Origin: Burkholderiaceae bacterium
GTDB taxonomy: Bacteria > Pseudomonadota > Gammaproteobacteria > Burkholderiales > Burkholderiaceae_C
Length of the DNA stretch: 64,000 nt
NCBI GenBank assembly: GCA_023954035.1
Contig: JAMLIT010000012.1
Location: 1-64,000 of the forward strand
Direction: 5' to 3'
A program made the position numbers and the translations under genes. A model generated the notes under the pieces. It saw nothing but the letters and a program-made list of their open reading frames with translations, was not told the DNA's origin and searched no databases. This document shows positions 51,233 through 59,889 of this stretch, in pieces (the stretch's first letter is position 1; each line of letters begins with the position of its first letter).

Positions 51233-52174
51233 TCAGCGCAGCGGCGATGTCGCCACCCCTGCCGGGTGGGCGGGGGTGGCTGGGCGGGAAAATTGTTTTC
51301 CAATCACGACCGTTGCGACGACGGCGGCCGCAAACGCGAGCGTGACGCCGTCCAGCGCCTCGCCCAGGAGCGGCACGGCCGCGAGGATGGAAAGAAAGGG
51401 TTGCAGCAGTTGCGCCTGGCTGACGCGCAGGGCGCCGCCCAGCACCAGACCGCGGTACCAGGCAAAGAAGCCAGCCCACATGGAGAACACGCCGACATAC
51501 AGCAGACCGCCCCAAGCCGAGGCGGCCACCGCATGCTGCGGCCACAGCCACAGTGCGCCGGGCAGGGAGACGGGCAGTGCCATCACGCAGACCCAGCAGA
51601 TCACGCGCTCCGCGCCGAGCGCGGGCGTCACCTGGGCGCCGTAGATGTAGCCGATGGCGGCGGCGAATACGGCGCCCAGCAGCAGCAGGTCGGCCCATTC
51701 GAAGCCGAAGCCAGCACCGCCCTGGTGCGCCCGCAGCACCGAGAACGCCACAACCAGCAGGCTGCCGGCGACAGCACAGACCCAAAACCCCAGTTTTGCG
51801 CGCTGGTGCAGTACCCAGGCGGCGACGGCTGCGGTGACCAGGGGCAGAAGTGCGGTGATCACGGCGGCGTGGCTGGCTGTGACGATGCGCAGTGCGTACC
51901 CCAGCAGCAGCGGATAGCCCAGCGTATTGCCCAGCACGGCGAGGCCCAGCGGCTTCCAGTGGTGGCGCTGTGGCAAGGGCGAGCGGGTGGCGAGCAGAAA
52001 AATGATGGACAGGCAGCCCGCGAGCGCGGCACGCGCCAGCGTCACGAACCAGGGTGAGAGCTGGGGTGCGTCGTGCGTTCCGGTGGCCAGCCGCGTCATC
52101 GGCAGCGTCACGGCAAAGATCGCGACGCCCAGAATGCCCAAGGCCAGCCCCAAGGTTTCGTCCTTGAGCTTCAT
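51233..52174 (-). CDS. EamA-family (DMT) transporter
   Basis: 313-residue inner-membrane transporter with ten predicted helices in two EamA repeats: LALGILGVAIFAVTLPMTRLA opening the first and LLLGAVFAAAIGYIYGAQV opening the second. PFLSILAAVPLLGEALDG is a family motif. Members export amino acids or metabolites. It overlaps the upstream LysE gene by 4 bases (ATGA), so two exporters are co-translated. Confidence 0.9.
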   Translation of the reverse strand: MKLKDETLGLALGILGVAIFAVTLPMTRLATGTHDAPQLSPWFVTLARAALAGCLSIIFLLATRSPLPQRHHWKPLGLAVLGNTLGYPLLLGYALRIVTASHAAVITALLPLVTAAVAAWVLHQRAKLGFWVCAVAGSLLVVAFSVLRAHQGGAGFGFEWADLLLLGAVFAAAIGYIYGAQVTPALGAERVICWVCVMALPVSLPGALWLWPQHAVAASAWGGLLYVGVFSMWAGFFAWYRGLVLGGALRVSQAQLLQPFLSILAAVPLLGEALDGVTLAFAAAVVATVVIGKQFSRPATPAHPAGVATSPLR

Positions 52175-52770
52175 GTGCCCACCATCCACACGGCCGTGAG
52201 CACCAGCACCAGCGCCATGGTGCGGTTGAACCACAGCAGGCGTGCGCCGCGCGCCAGCCAGTGGCGCAAGAGAGCGCCGGTGCTGGCGTAGAGGAAATTG
52301 CTGGCAAAGGCGAACGCCAGCATCACTGGCAGCACGACAGCCAATCGCTGCAGGCTGTCGGGGCGCCCGGCGATCCAGCCGGCCACGATGGTCAGCGCCA
52401 GCAGCCAGGCCTTGATGTTGACGAACTGCAGCAGCACGCCCTGCCAGAAGCCCACGCGCATGCGGCTGCTGTCGGCTTCGGCGAGCTGGCTGGTCTGTGA
52501 GAGCTTCCAGGCCAGCCACACCAGGTAGCCAATGCCCAGCGCCTTGATGGCCAGGCGCAGCATCGGTGCGGCCACCACGGCCGCGCCCACGCCACCTGCG
52601 CACAGCAGCAAGAGCGCCGCCCAGCCCACCGGCACGGCAAGAACGAAACGCATCGCAGGCCCCAGGCCCCGGTTGGCCGCCAATGCGGTCGACAGCGTCG
52701 TGTTCGGTCCGGGGGTAAAGCTCAAGGCCGTGGCCAGGGCGAGCAGGGCGGTGAATTCCGTAAGCGGCAT
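52171..52770 (-). CDS. LysE/RhtB-family amino acid exporter
   Basis: 199-residue LysE-superfamily exporter with about six helices. The N-terminal signature is FTPGPNTTLSTALAANRGLG, and LLQFVNIKAWLLALTIV is the equivalent of the conserved NPKA region. Likely exports an amino acid. It is the first gene of a minus-strand operon with EamA, aminotransferase and PhzF genes, and diverges from the MocR regulator across a 140-base region with a perfect operator-like palindrome. Confidence 0.92.
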   Translation of the reverse strand: MPLTEFTALLALATALSFTPGPNTTLSTALAANRGLGPAMRFVLAVPVGWAALLLLCAGGVGAAVVAAPMLRLAIKALGIGYLVWLAWKLSQTSQLAEADSSRMRVGFWQGVLLQFVNIKAWLLALTIVAGWIAGRPDSLQRLAVVLPVMLAFAFASNFLYASTGALLRHWLARGARLLWFNRTMALVLVLTAVWMVGT

Positions 52771-52820
52771 AGGGGGTGCAAAAAATATCCCTCCAATGTA
52801 GAGAGCTTGCCGTTACAGTC

Positions 52821-52859
52821 CCAGTACAGTTGTCCGTACAAAAACAACATCTGTACTGG
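52821..52859. promoter_or_regulatory. MocR-type operator palindrome between lysE-like and mocR genes
   Basis: CCAGTACAG (52821-52829) and CTGTACTGG (52851-52859) are exact reverse complements, with partial inner symmetry (GTTGT / ACAAC) and GTACA near the centre. It lies in the divergent promoter region, 52 bases before the regulator start. GTAC-containing repeats are frequent operators of MocR/GntR proteins. Confidence 0.65.
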
Positions 52860-52910
52860 TAGAAGTGTCGGCACACCCGCAGCGCCGGGGTCCCGCTTGG
52901 AAAGGCTCGC

Positions 52911-54428
52911 ATGTTGACCCGCACTCCCCGCCGTTCGCTGACCGATCAGCTGGCCGAACGCTTTGCCGAACGCATTCGCGCGCGCCTGCTTGCGCCGGGT
53001 GCGCGCATGCCCTCGGTGCGCGAGTGCGCGCGCCAGCAGCAGGTCAGTCCCTGGACGGTGGTGGCAGCCTACGACCAGCTGCTGGCGCAAGGCCTGATCG
53101 AGGCGCGCAGGCAGCGCGGCTTCTACGTCCGGGATTTAATGCAAAAAGTGCCTCTAGGGCATATAGATAAAGCGCAAGCAGCTATAAAAACTAGAGTGAA
53201 TGAGGCGGGCGGTACCAGCGCGCCGTTTGCGGGCCTGCCGTCTGGCTCGCGCATTCACGCCACAGCCCTGATCCGTGGCATGTTCCACCCGCCCTCGGGC
53301 CAGGCCCAGCCGGGTGCGGGCGTGTTTCCGGCCGCCTGGCTGGAAGATGCGCGCTTCATGCTGGCGGCGGTGCGCAAAGTCGCGGCCAGCCAGGCACTGC
53401 GCGAAGCCTCGTTCAGCTATGGCGAACCCATGGGCGACGCAGGCTTTCGGCACATGCTGGTGAGCCGGTTGGCGGAGCTGAGCGTTCCGGCGCAGACCGG
53501 CCAGATCATGACCACGCTGGGCGCGACGCACGCCCTGGACATCGTGAGCCGAACCCTGCTCAAGGCGGGCGACCCGGTGATGGTCGAGGAGCCGGGCTGG
53601 TCGGTCGAGTTCGCCCGGCTCGATGCCCTGGGCATGCGCGTGCTGCCGGTGCCGCGCGGCCCCGACGGCCCCGATCTCGCCGTCATGGAGCGCTACTGCG
53701 AGGCGCACGCGCCGCGCCTGTACGTCAGTGTGAGTGTGCTGCACAACCCCACGGGATACAGCCTGTCTCCGGCCAGCGCGCACCAGGTGTTGCAGCTGGC
53801 GCAAAAGCACGATTTCCACATCGTCGAAGACGACAGCTACAGCCACCTGGCCCCCGACCACGCCACGCGGCTGTGCGCGCTCGATGGGCTGCGCCGCACG
53901 GTGTATGTCGGCGGTTTTGCCAAGATTCTGGCGCCCAACTGGCGCATCGGCTTTCTGGCCGCGCCGCCCGCGCTGACCGAGCGCCTGCTCGACACCAAGC
54001 TGCTGTCGGCGCTGACCACGCCGTCGATTCTGGAAAAAGCCCTGGCCTCGTGCATGGAACAAGGCCAGTTGCGGCGCCATGCCGAGCGCATGCGCCGGCG
54101 CCTGGCCCAGGCCCGCGTGCGCTGCGTGCAACTGGCGCACGCCGCGGGCTGCCGCTTTGCTGCCGAGCCGGCGGGCCTGTTTGGCTGGGTGGAAACGGGG
54201 GTCGACACCGATGCGCTGGCCCAGCGCATGCTGGACGAGGGCTATCTGCTGGCGCCGGGCGCGCTGTTCCACGCCGGCCGCCAGCCCAGCACGCTGATGC
54301 GCGTGAACTTCGCCACCTCGCAGGACGCCGCTTTCTGGCGTGTCTTCGAGCGGGTACGAGCGCAAATGGGCTCCATCAGCGGCGTTGAACTTCCAGGGCC
54401 GCCAGCACACGCAGCAGCGCGCGGTTGA
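52911..54428 (+). CDS. MocR-type (GntR/aminotransferase) transcriptional regulator
   Basis: 505-residue fusion of a GntR winged helix (RRSLTDQLAERFAERIRARLL, RMPSVRECARQQQVSPWTVVAAYDQL) and a class I aminotransferase-like domain with PLP Lys in VGGFAKILAPNWRIGFLAAP. Such regulators sense PLP or PLP-amino acid adducts. The linker just after the helix (VRDLMQKVPLGHIDKAQAAIKT) is encoded by a family-A repeat. It is divergent from the exporter operon and probably regulates it through the palindrome. Its last 53 bases overlap the 3' end of the HDOD gene on the other strand. Confidence 0.93.
   Translation: MLTRTPRRSLTDQLAERFAERIRARLLAPGARMPSVRECARQQQVSPWTVVAAYDQLLAQGLIEARRQRGFYVRDLMQKVPLGHIDKAQAAIKTRVNEAGGTSAPFAGLPSGSRIHATALIRGMFHPPSGQAQPGAGVFPAAWLEDARFMLAAVRKVAASQALREASFSYGEPMGDAGFRHMLVSRLAELSVPAQTGQIMTTLGATHALDIVSRTLLKAGDPVMVEEPGWSVEFARLDALGMRVLPVPRGPDGPDLAVMERYCEAHAPRLYVSVSVLHNPTGYSLSPASAHQVLQLAQKHDFHIVEDDSYSHLAPDHATRLCALDGLRRTVYVGGFAKILAPNWRIGFLAAPPALTERLLDTKLLSALTTPSILEKALASCMEQGQLRRHAERMRRRLAQARVRCVQLAHAAGCRFAAEPAGLFGWVETGVDTDALAQRMLDEGYLLAPGALFHAGRQPSTLMRVNFATSQDAAFWRVFERVRAQMGSISGVELPGPPAHAAARG
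53134..53200 (+). repeat. Family-A interspersed repeat inside the MocR gene
   Basis: GATTTAATGCAAAAAGTGCCTCTAGGGCATAT, then GCGCAAGCAGCTATAAAAAC. It follows the consensus CTCTAGCGCTTAT-AGCGC-AGCAGCTATAAAA order with some substitutions, and forms the flexible linker between the DNA-binding and aminotransferase domains. Confidence 0.7.
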
Positions 54429-55611
54429 CTTCCTCCAGGCCCATGTCGTAGGTTTCGCTCAGCTCGCGGATCGCCGCGCAGTCCTCCCCTTCCAGCGCCA
54501 GCGCCATTTCCAGCGGCGGCGCGTAAGGGCCGGTGTGCAGCACAACTGCGTCGTAGATGCGTTCGGAGAGGGGAATGCGGTGCAGTGCGTTGCCCAGGGG
54601 CTCGCGCAGCAGGTCGCCCAGGCCGTGGAAAAGGCCGCACAGGTAGACCTCGCGGCGCAATTCGTTCTGGATGCCGGCTTCGAGCAGGTGGTCCGTCAGC
54701 CGCCCACGCAGCACCGCTGCGGCGCGCACCGGTTCCATGTCGGGCTCGGTGCTGGCGTGCGGCAACTGGTCGGAAAGCCAGCGCTTGAGCGATCCGTAGC
54801 CCATCATCACAAAGCCGCGGCGCAGCGAATCGACGCCGGTGCGCAGCCCAAGCGCCGCCGAGTTGGTGTAGACCATGAAGCGGTAGGCAAGCACCGGGTC
54901 TTCGCTCAGGATGTCTTCGAACGCCTCCAGCGACTGGTCCGAATCGATGGCCTTCATGAGTCGCTGGATCACGTGGTGCGAGGGCGCAGCCGGCTGGTGG
55001 CGCAGCGAATACAGGATGTCTTCCACCGGCCAGCCGGCCACCGCCAGGGCCTGGTGTTCGTCCAGGCAATGCGCCAGAAGCACGCGGCTGGGCAGGTTTT
55101 CGTACATCTGCCCGTCAATCACCGGGCTTGCCGCGGGAGCCGGTTTGTCGCCCTTGGCCGCTGCGCGTGTTCCCGACTGCGCCTGCAAAGCCGCGGCGGC
55201 GTCTTCGGCGGCGAGGCTAAGCAAGCTGTTGTCAAAACATGCGGCAATGCCGGGCTCGGGCAGGCGCGAGAGCTCGCCACGCCACACCAGGCGCAAACCG
55301 CGATGGTGCGCGGCCTTGACGCGGCCGTGAATCGCCGAATCCTCCAGCCACGCGCCGGGCACGGCGATCCAGGGGGTGCCGCGTGGGGCGTGTTCCAGCA
55401 TGTCGCACAGCAACTGGCGGTTTTGCGGCGCCAGCAACAGCGGCGGGCTGCTCGCCGTCCACAGCTCGACCAGCGTGCGCAGCAAGTGCGGCGTGTCCAC
55501 GGGGGCGAGCGCGTCGCTCTGCACCTTCAGTTCGATGCCGGCCAGCGTGCGCGCACGGCCCCACAAGGGGCGGTACGCCAGAACCAGGCTGCCGAGAACG
55601 GATTGGACCAT
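54376..55611 (-). CDS. HDOD-domain signalling protein
   Basis: 411-residue protein with a degenerate EAL-like N-terminal region (SLVLAYRPLWGRARTLAGIELK), a linker rich in Ala and Gly, and a C-terminal HDOD domain (LLAHCLDEHQALAVAG to LCGLFHGLGDLL). HDOD proteins signal in chemotaxis, motility and cyclic-di-GMP networks. It lies just downstream of flgL, so it may be read from the flagellar operon. ATG 55611 was chosen; a GTG at 55632 is an alternative. Confidence 0.83.
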   Translation of the reverse strand: MVQSVLGSLVLAYRPLWGRARTLAGIELKVQSDALAPVDTPHLLRTLVELWTASSPPLLLAPQNRQLLCDMLEHAPRGTPWIAVPGAWLEDSAIHGRVKAAHHRGLRLVWRGELSRLPEPGIAACFDNSLLSLAAEDAAAALQAQSGTRAAAKGDKPAPAASPVIDGQMYENLPSRVLLAHCLDEHQALAVAGWPVEDILYSLRHQPAAPSHHVIQRLMKAIDSDQSLEAFEDILSEDPVLAYRFMVYTNSAALGLRTGVDSLRRGFVMMGYGSLKRWLSDQLPHASTEPDMEPVRAAAVLRGRLTDHLLEAGIQNELRREVYLCGLFHGLGDLLREPLGNALHRIPLSERIYDAVVLHTGPYAPPLEMALALEGEDCAAIRELSETYDMGLEEVNRALLRVLAALEVQRR

Positions 55612-55642
55612 GCGCTGTGCGGCGTGCAGCACACGCCAGAGA

Positions 55643-56911
55643 TCAAGATATGAAGTTGAACAGCGACAGCTTCTGCACCATGGCGTAGGACTTCAGGGCT
55701 GCCTCGTAACCGACTTGCTGGTTCTGAAAGTCGGAAATCCCCTGAATCATATCGAGGTCCTCGGCGCGCGAGCGGTCGGCTTCCAGCTGCACGCTGCGGG
55801 TGTCCTGGTTGCCGCTGATGCGGTCGGCGCGGTTGAGCAGTTCGCCCGCGTAGCTGCGCACCGCGTGCAGGCGCTCGAGTCCGCGATCCATGTTGGCCAG
55901 TGCCTGGCCCACTTCCTGGGTGGCCGCGCTGGCGCTGCCCGAGGCGAGGCCGCGGATGGCGGTGTCCACCGTGTCGAAGATGCTGGCGCTGGGCTTGAGC
56001 GCCAGCGTCATCGTGTCGCCCAGTTCGGGGTTTCCGGTGAAGTTCAGGCTCAGGCCCGGGATGGCATCGACCGCAATCGATGCCGGCTGCCCGGGCACAT
56101 GGTCGGCCGAGGTAAACGGGTTGGCGCCGTTCAGCGGGGCACCTGGCGGGGTGCTGGTCACGCTGTACTGCGCTGCCAGGGTGCCGGGTGCACTGCCCGC
56201 GACATAGGTGACGCTGATCTGGTAGTCGTACGCACTGCCCCCAGGCGTCAGGGCAATCTGGGCGGGTTGCGTGGGGGTGATTGCGCTGCTTCCCAGCGCG
56301 TGGGTGGCGGGGGTGGCTGCACTCACGCTTGCGTGAAAAACCCCGTCGCGCTGCGGCTGGAACATGAAGGCAGCGTCGCCATCGAGCGTGGTGGGAATGC
56401 CTACCGCCGAGCCGGCCATTTGCCCGGCCAGGCCGTCGAACCCGCCCAGGGCGCTCAGGAACGGCGTGGCCGCGCTCCCCAGAGCGCTCAGCAGCGGCAC
56501 GCCGTTGGTGTCCTTGCGGTTGGCCACGTCGAGCAATTGCGCGCGCAGCCCCTGCAACTGGCTCGCTACCGAGGCCCGGTCGCTGGTGCTCAGTACGCCG
56601 TTGCCGGCGGAAACCACCAATTCGCGCATCTGCTGCATCACACCCACCGCGTCGCCCAGCGTCGACTCGGCCTGGGCCACCGCATTGCGCTGCAGTTCGA
56701 GCGCGCGCTGCTCGGTCTGGATGCGGGTGATGCGCGTCATGGAGCGCTCGGCCTGCGCTGCCGCCACCGGGTCGTCGCTGGCGCGCACCACGCGCTTGCC
56801 GGATGTCAGGTTCTCCTGCAGGTTGGCCAGCGAAGTCTGCCGCGACGTCATGTTGCGCAGTGCGCTGTCGTACATGTTGGCGGTGGACAAGCGGTTGAGT
56901 GCGTTGCTCAT
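55643..56911 (-). CDS. flgL: Flagellar hook-filament junction protein FlgL (HAP3)
   Basis: 422-residue axial protein joining hook and filament. The N-terminal flagellin-like coiled coil (YDSALRNMTSRQTSLANLQENLTSGKRVVRASDDP) and a C-terminal helical region (GISDFQNQQVGYEAALKSYAMV) enclose a variable central domain. It is the most distal gene of the flg series in the window, after flgK. No signal peptide, as expected for type III export. Confidence 0.95.
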   Translation of the reverse strand: MSNALNRLSTANMYDSALRNMTSRQTSLANLQENLTSGKRVVRASDDPVAAAQAERSMTRITRIQTEQRALELQRNAVAQAESTLGDAVGVMQQMRELVVSAGNGVLSTSDRASVASQLQGLRAQLLDVANRKDTNGVPLLSALGSAATPFLSALGGFDGLAGQMAGSAVGIPTTLDGDAAFMFQPQRDGVFHASVSAATPATHALGSSAITPTQPAQIALTPGGSAYDYQISVTYVAGSAPGTLAAQYSVTSTPPGAPLNGANPFTSADHVPGQPASIAVDAIPGLSLNFTGNPELGDTMTLALKPSASIFDTVDTAIRGLASGSASAATQEVGQALANMDRGLERLHAVRSYAGELLNRADRISGNQDTRSVQLEADRSRAEDLDMIQGISDFQNQQVGYEAALKSYAMVQKLSLFNFIS

Positions 56912-56936
56912 GGCGGATTCCTTGGCGTGCTGGCGC

Positions 56937-58922
56937 TCAGCGGCCCATGGTCTGGATCAGGGTGTCGAAGACGTTCTGGGCGATCTGAACCATCTTGGCC
57001 GAGGCCTGGTAGGCCTGCTGGTACTGGATCAGGCGCGCGGCCTCTTCGTCGAGGTTGACGCCGGAGACCGCCGTGCGGTCGCGCTCCAGGTTGGCGGCGA
57101 AGGACGAAGACAGTTCTGCGGCAAATTGCGCGCTCTGGGCGCGCGTGCCGATCTGTGCCATGGCGCCGGCAAAGCCGTCGCTGAGCGTGGCGCCGTCGAA
57201 CATTCGGGTATCGCGCAAAGCCATCATGGCTGCGGCATTGCCTGTGTTGCGCTGGTACCAGGTGCCGTATTGCGGATCGGCGGCATTGCCCACGGTGACG
57301 CTGTCGCCGGTTTTCGGCGTGCCGCCCAGCGTGATCTCCCAGCCGTCGATGCTGATGGCCTGGCCCGCAGTGAAGCTGTAGGGCGGACCGGCCAGCGGGG
57401 TCGGCGGTGTGGTGGAAGCGTCAAAGGGTGCGCCGGTGTTGCCTGTCAGAGTGAAGGTGGCCGGCGTGCCGGCAGTGAAGCTCAGCACCACGCCCGTCGG
57501 TGGGGGCAGTGTCAAGGGCGCAGGATTGCCGCTGGCCTTGAGCGATGCCAGTTGCAGCGATCCCGCATTGGATGCGCCCATGGCCGCGTTGACCGGGTTG
57601 GCGGCAGCCAGCTGGCTGGGAGAGAACTGCAGCGCCTGCATCTTGCCCGCAGCGTTTTTCAGCGGATCGACGAAGAACTGGTCGTTGGCGTTGAACGGGC
57701 CGCCAGGCGTGAGCTGCAAGCCGCGGTCGCTGAAGAACGTCTGCAGGTCTGCCATGTTGGCGAAAGCCCGGGCCTGGCCGCCGGGATGGGTCGTGATGGT
57801 GCCGGTGCTGGCGCCCGTAAATACCACCACGAAGCTGGCAGCGGGCAGCTTGTTCGGGTCGGAGATCGACAATGCGAGGCTGCCTGCCGAGGTGTTGGTG
57901 GTGGCGGGCTGGGGCTGCACGGCCACCACGTCGGAGAGCAAGGCCTGGCCCATGCTGCCGTCCAGCGTCAGTCCGAGCTGGTTTTGCGCATTCAGGTTCA
58001 GAGAGATCGCCGCCGCCATGCGGTTCAGGAGTTGGAAGCCCTCCTGCAGGTCGCTGTTGTGAAAGCGCAGCAGGCCCGCGACCGAGCCGCCGCCCAGCGT
58101 GCTCTCGCCCAGCTCGGCCTTGAGCGACGCGCCCGGCTGCTGGAAGTACAAGCGCTTCTGGCCGCTGGCGGCGCCAAAATCCTGGGGGTCGTCCATCGAC
58201 AGCGAGGCTGCCAGGTTGCCCAGCACCAGCGGCTGGCTGCCCGCCACGAAGACGCTGACCGTGCCGTCGTCAGCCGCTACCTGGGTGGTCTGGATATGCT
58301 GGTTGAGGTTGCGAATCAACTGGTCGCGCTGGTCCAGCAAGTCGTTGGCGGGCTGGCCATTGCCTTTGGCGCGCGCAATCTGCTCATTGACGCTGGCAAT
58401 ATTTTGCGAAAGCAGGTTGATGGCCTGGATGTCGCCCTTGAGCTGCTCTGTCACGGTGGCCGCAATCTCGTCGAGCCGGCCCGATGCTCCCACCATGCGC
58501 TTGGCGGTTTCGTCAATGCGGGTCAGAACGATGTTGCGCGCCGTCAGATCGGTGGGGCTGTTCACCACGTCGGAGAAGGCGTTCATCATGTCGTTGATCG
58601 CGGCGCCCAGGCCCGTGGTGCCGCCGGAAAAAACGTCCTGCAACTGCCGCAGCCGCTCCACGCGGGCCGAATCGCTGGCGTCGACCGACGCGGCAGCCGT
58701 GGCCTGGCGGGTGAGCAGTTCGCTCTGGTTGCGCAGGATCGTTTTCACGTCCACGCCCTTGCCGATGTAGCCGCCGCCGGTGAACTGCCCCGGCACGGTC
58801 TGCAGCACCACGCTCTGGCGCGAATAGCCCTGGGTGTTGACGTTGGCGATGTTGTGGCCGGCCGTCTGCAGGCCGACCTGGTTGGCCAACAGGGCCCGCG
58901 ATCCGACGTTGAGCAGGCTCAT
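56937..58922 (-). CDS. flgK: Flagellar hook-associated protein FlgK (HAP1)
   Basis: 661-residue hook-filament junction protein. The N-terminal rod-type motif SRALLANQVGLQTAGHNIANVNTQGYSRQ and the C-terminal FLDEEAARLIQYQQAYQASAKMVQIAQNVFDTL-like ending are conserved; the long centre is variable. Longer than the 547 residues of E. coli FlgK but normal for betaproteobacteria. It lies between flgJ and flgL. Confidence 0.96.
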   Translation of the reverse strand: MSLLNVGSRALLANQVGLQTAGHNIANVNTQGYSRQSVVLQTVPGQFTGGGYIGKGVDVKTILRNQSELLTRQATAAASVDASDSARVERLRQLQDVFSGGTTGLGAAINDMMNAFSDVVNSPTDLTARNIVLTRIDETAKRMVGASGRLDEIAATVTEQLKGDIQAINLLSQNIASVNEQIARAKGNGQPANDLLDQRDQLIRNLNQHIQTTQVAADDGTVSVFVAGSQPLVLGNLAASLSMDDPQDFGAASGQKRLYFQQPGASLKAELGESTLGGGSVAGLLRFHNSDLQEGFQLLNRMAAAISLNLNAQNQLGLTLDGSMGQALLSDVVAVQPQPATTNTSAGSLALSISDPNKLPAASFVVVFTGASTGTITTHPGGQARAFANMADLQTFFSDRGLQLTPGGPFNANDQFFVDPLKNAAGKMQALQFSPSQLAAANPVNAAMGASNAGSLQLASLKASGNPAPLTLPPPTGVVLSFTAGTPATFTLTGNTGAPFDASTTPPTPLAGPPYSFTAGQAISIDGWEITLGGTPKTGDSVTVGNAADPQYGTWYQRNTGNAAAMMALRDTRMFDGATLSDGFAGAMAQIGTRAQSAQFAAELSSSFAANLERDRTAVSGVNLDEEAARLIQYQQAYQASAKMVQIAQNVFDTLIQTMGR

Positions 58923-58950
58923 GGCTTGCCTCGCGATCCGTGTGCCATCG

Positions 58951-59856
58951 TCAGGCCTGCTGCTGCGCGCGCAGCGCGCTCTGGATCGCGCCGCCCAGCT
59001 TCCTGGCGTACGCCGGGTCCGTGGCGTAGCCGGCCTTTTGCAGCTCGGCTGCGTAAGCGCTGGCCGATCCCGTCCTGGCGCTGGCCTGGGCCTTGTCGTA
59101 GCGCGGGTTGTCGTTGATCAGGCGGGCGTAATCGCGAAACGATTCTTCGTAGGAGTCGTAGGCGCGGAACTTGGCAACGACCTTGTGCGCCACACCGTTT
59201 TCATATTCGGTGGTGGTTATTTCGGCCACCTTTCCGGTCCAGCCGCGCCCGGCCTTGATGCCGAACAGGTTGAACGAGGTCGAGCCGTCGGCGTTCTTGA
59301 TTTCGCTCTTGCCCCAGCCGGTTTCGTGCCCGGCCTGGCCCAGCATGAAGCTGGCCGGAATGCCGCTGTCCAGGGCGACGCGCTCGGCGGCCTCCTGGTG
59401 GTACTGCACAAAATCGTCGCGTCCCTTGGGCGCCGGGCCCATGGGTGCGGCCGGCGTGGATAGCGGGGCGCTGCGTGCAGCCGGGCGCGCCAGACTGAGC
59501 GTGGAGGGCGAGACCAGGTTCACATCGCCGCCCATGAGCTGCTGCGCCAGCTGGCGCGAGATCGCTTCGGACAGGCCACCAGGTCGGCCCGACATTTGCA
59601 CCGACAGCTGCTGGTCCAGCAGGTCGGCGCCCAGGTCGCCCTGGGGGCTGTCGAACAGCCCCGACTTCATGGTCGCCTCGCGCATGCTTTTGATCATCTC
59701 GCGCATGAACAGCGACTCGAACTGCTTGGCGGCCTCCTTGGTGGCCTCAGGATTGTTCTGGCCAGCCTGGTACTTGAGGTTGTTGAGCGAACGGGCATCC
59801 ACGGCCAGCGCGCTGGACGTACTGGCGGATGTGGTGGCGGAGAGCGAGAAAGCCAT
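58951..59856 (-). CDS. flgJ: Flagellar rod assembly protein / muramidase FlgJ
   Basis: 301-residue two-domain protein. The N-terminal rod-capping domain (KEAAKQFESLFMREMIKSMREA) helps assemble the rod. The C-terminal glucosaminidase/muramidase domain (FMLGQAGHETGWGKSEIKN, catalytic Glu) opens the peptidoglycan for the rod. Ends with DPAYARKLGGAIQSAL. The dual-domain form is the standard of beta- and gammaproteobacteria. Confidence 0.95.
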   Translation of the reverse strand: MAFSLSATTSASTSSALAVDARSLNNLKYQAGQNNPEATKEAAKQFESLFMREMIKSMREATMKSGLFDSPQGDLGADLLDQQLSVQMSGRPGGLSEAISRQLAQQLMGGDVNLVSPSTLSLARPAARSAPLSTPAAPMGPAPKGRDDFVQYHQEAAERVALDSGIPASFMLGQAGHETGWGKSEIKNADGSTSFNLFGIKAGRGWTGKVAEITTTEYENGVAHKVVAKFRAYDSYEESFRDYARLINDNPRYDKAQASARTGSASAYAAELQKAGYATDPAYARKLGGAIQSALRAQQQA

Positions 59857-59889
59857 GTCAGTCCTCCTTTCGCGGGCCGTGCGCGAACA

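Noticed and set aside
49364-52057. Very long plus-strand open frame (897 codons) over phzF, aminotransferase and EamA genes
   Set aside because: It is antisense to three genes with recognisable active sites, and its composition (Gln, His, Gly, Arg runs) is that of a complementary-strand artefact.
56364-59117. Long plus-strand open frame (917 codons) over flgL, flgK and flgJ
   Set aside because: Antisense to conserved flagellar genes; no domain recognised.
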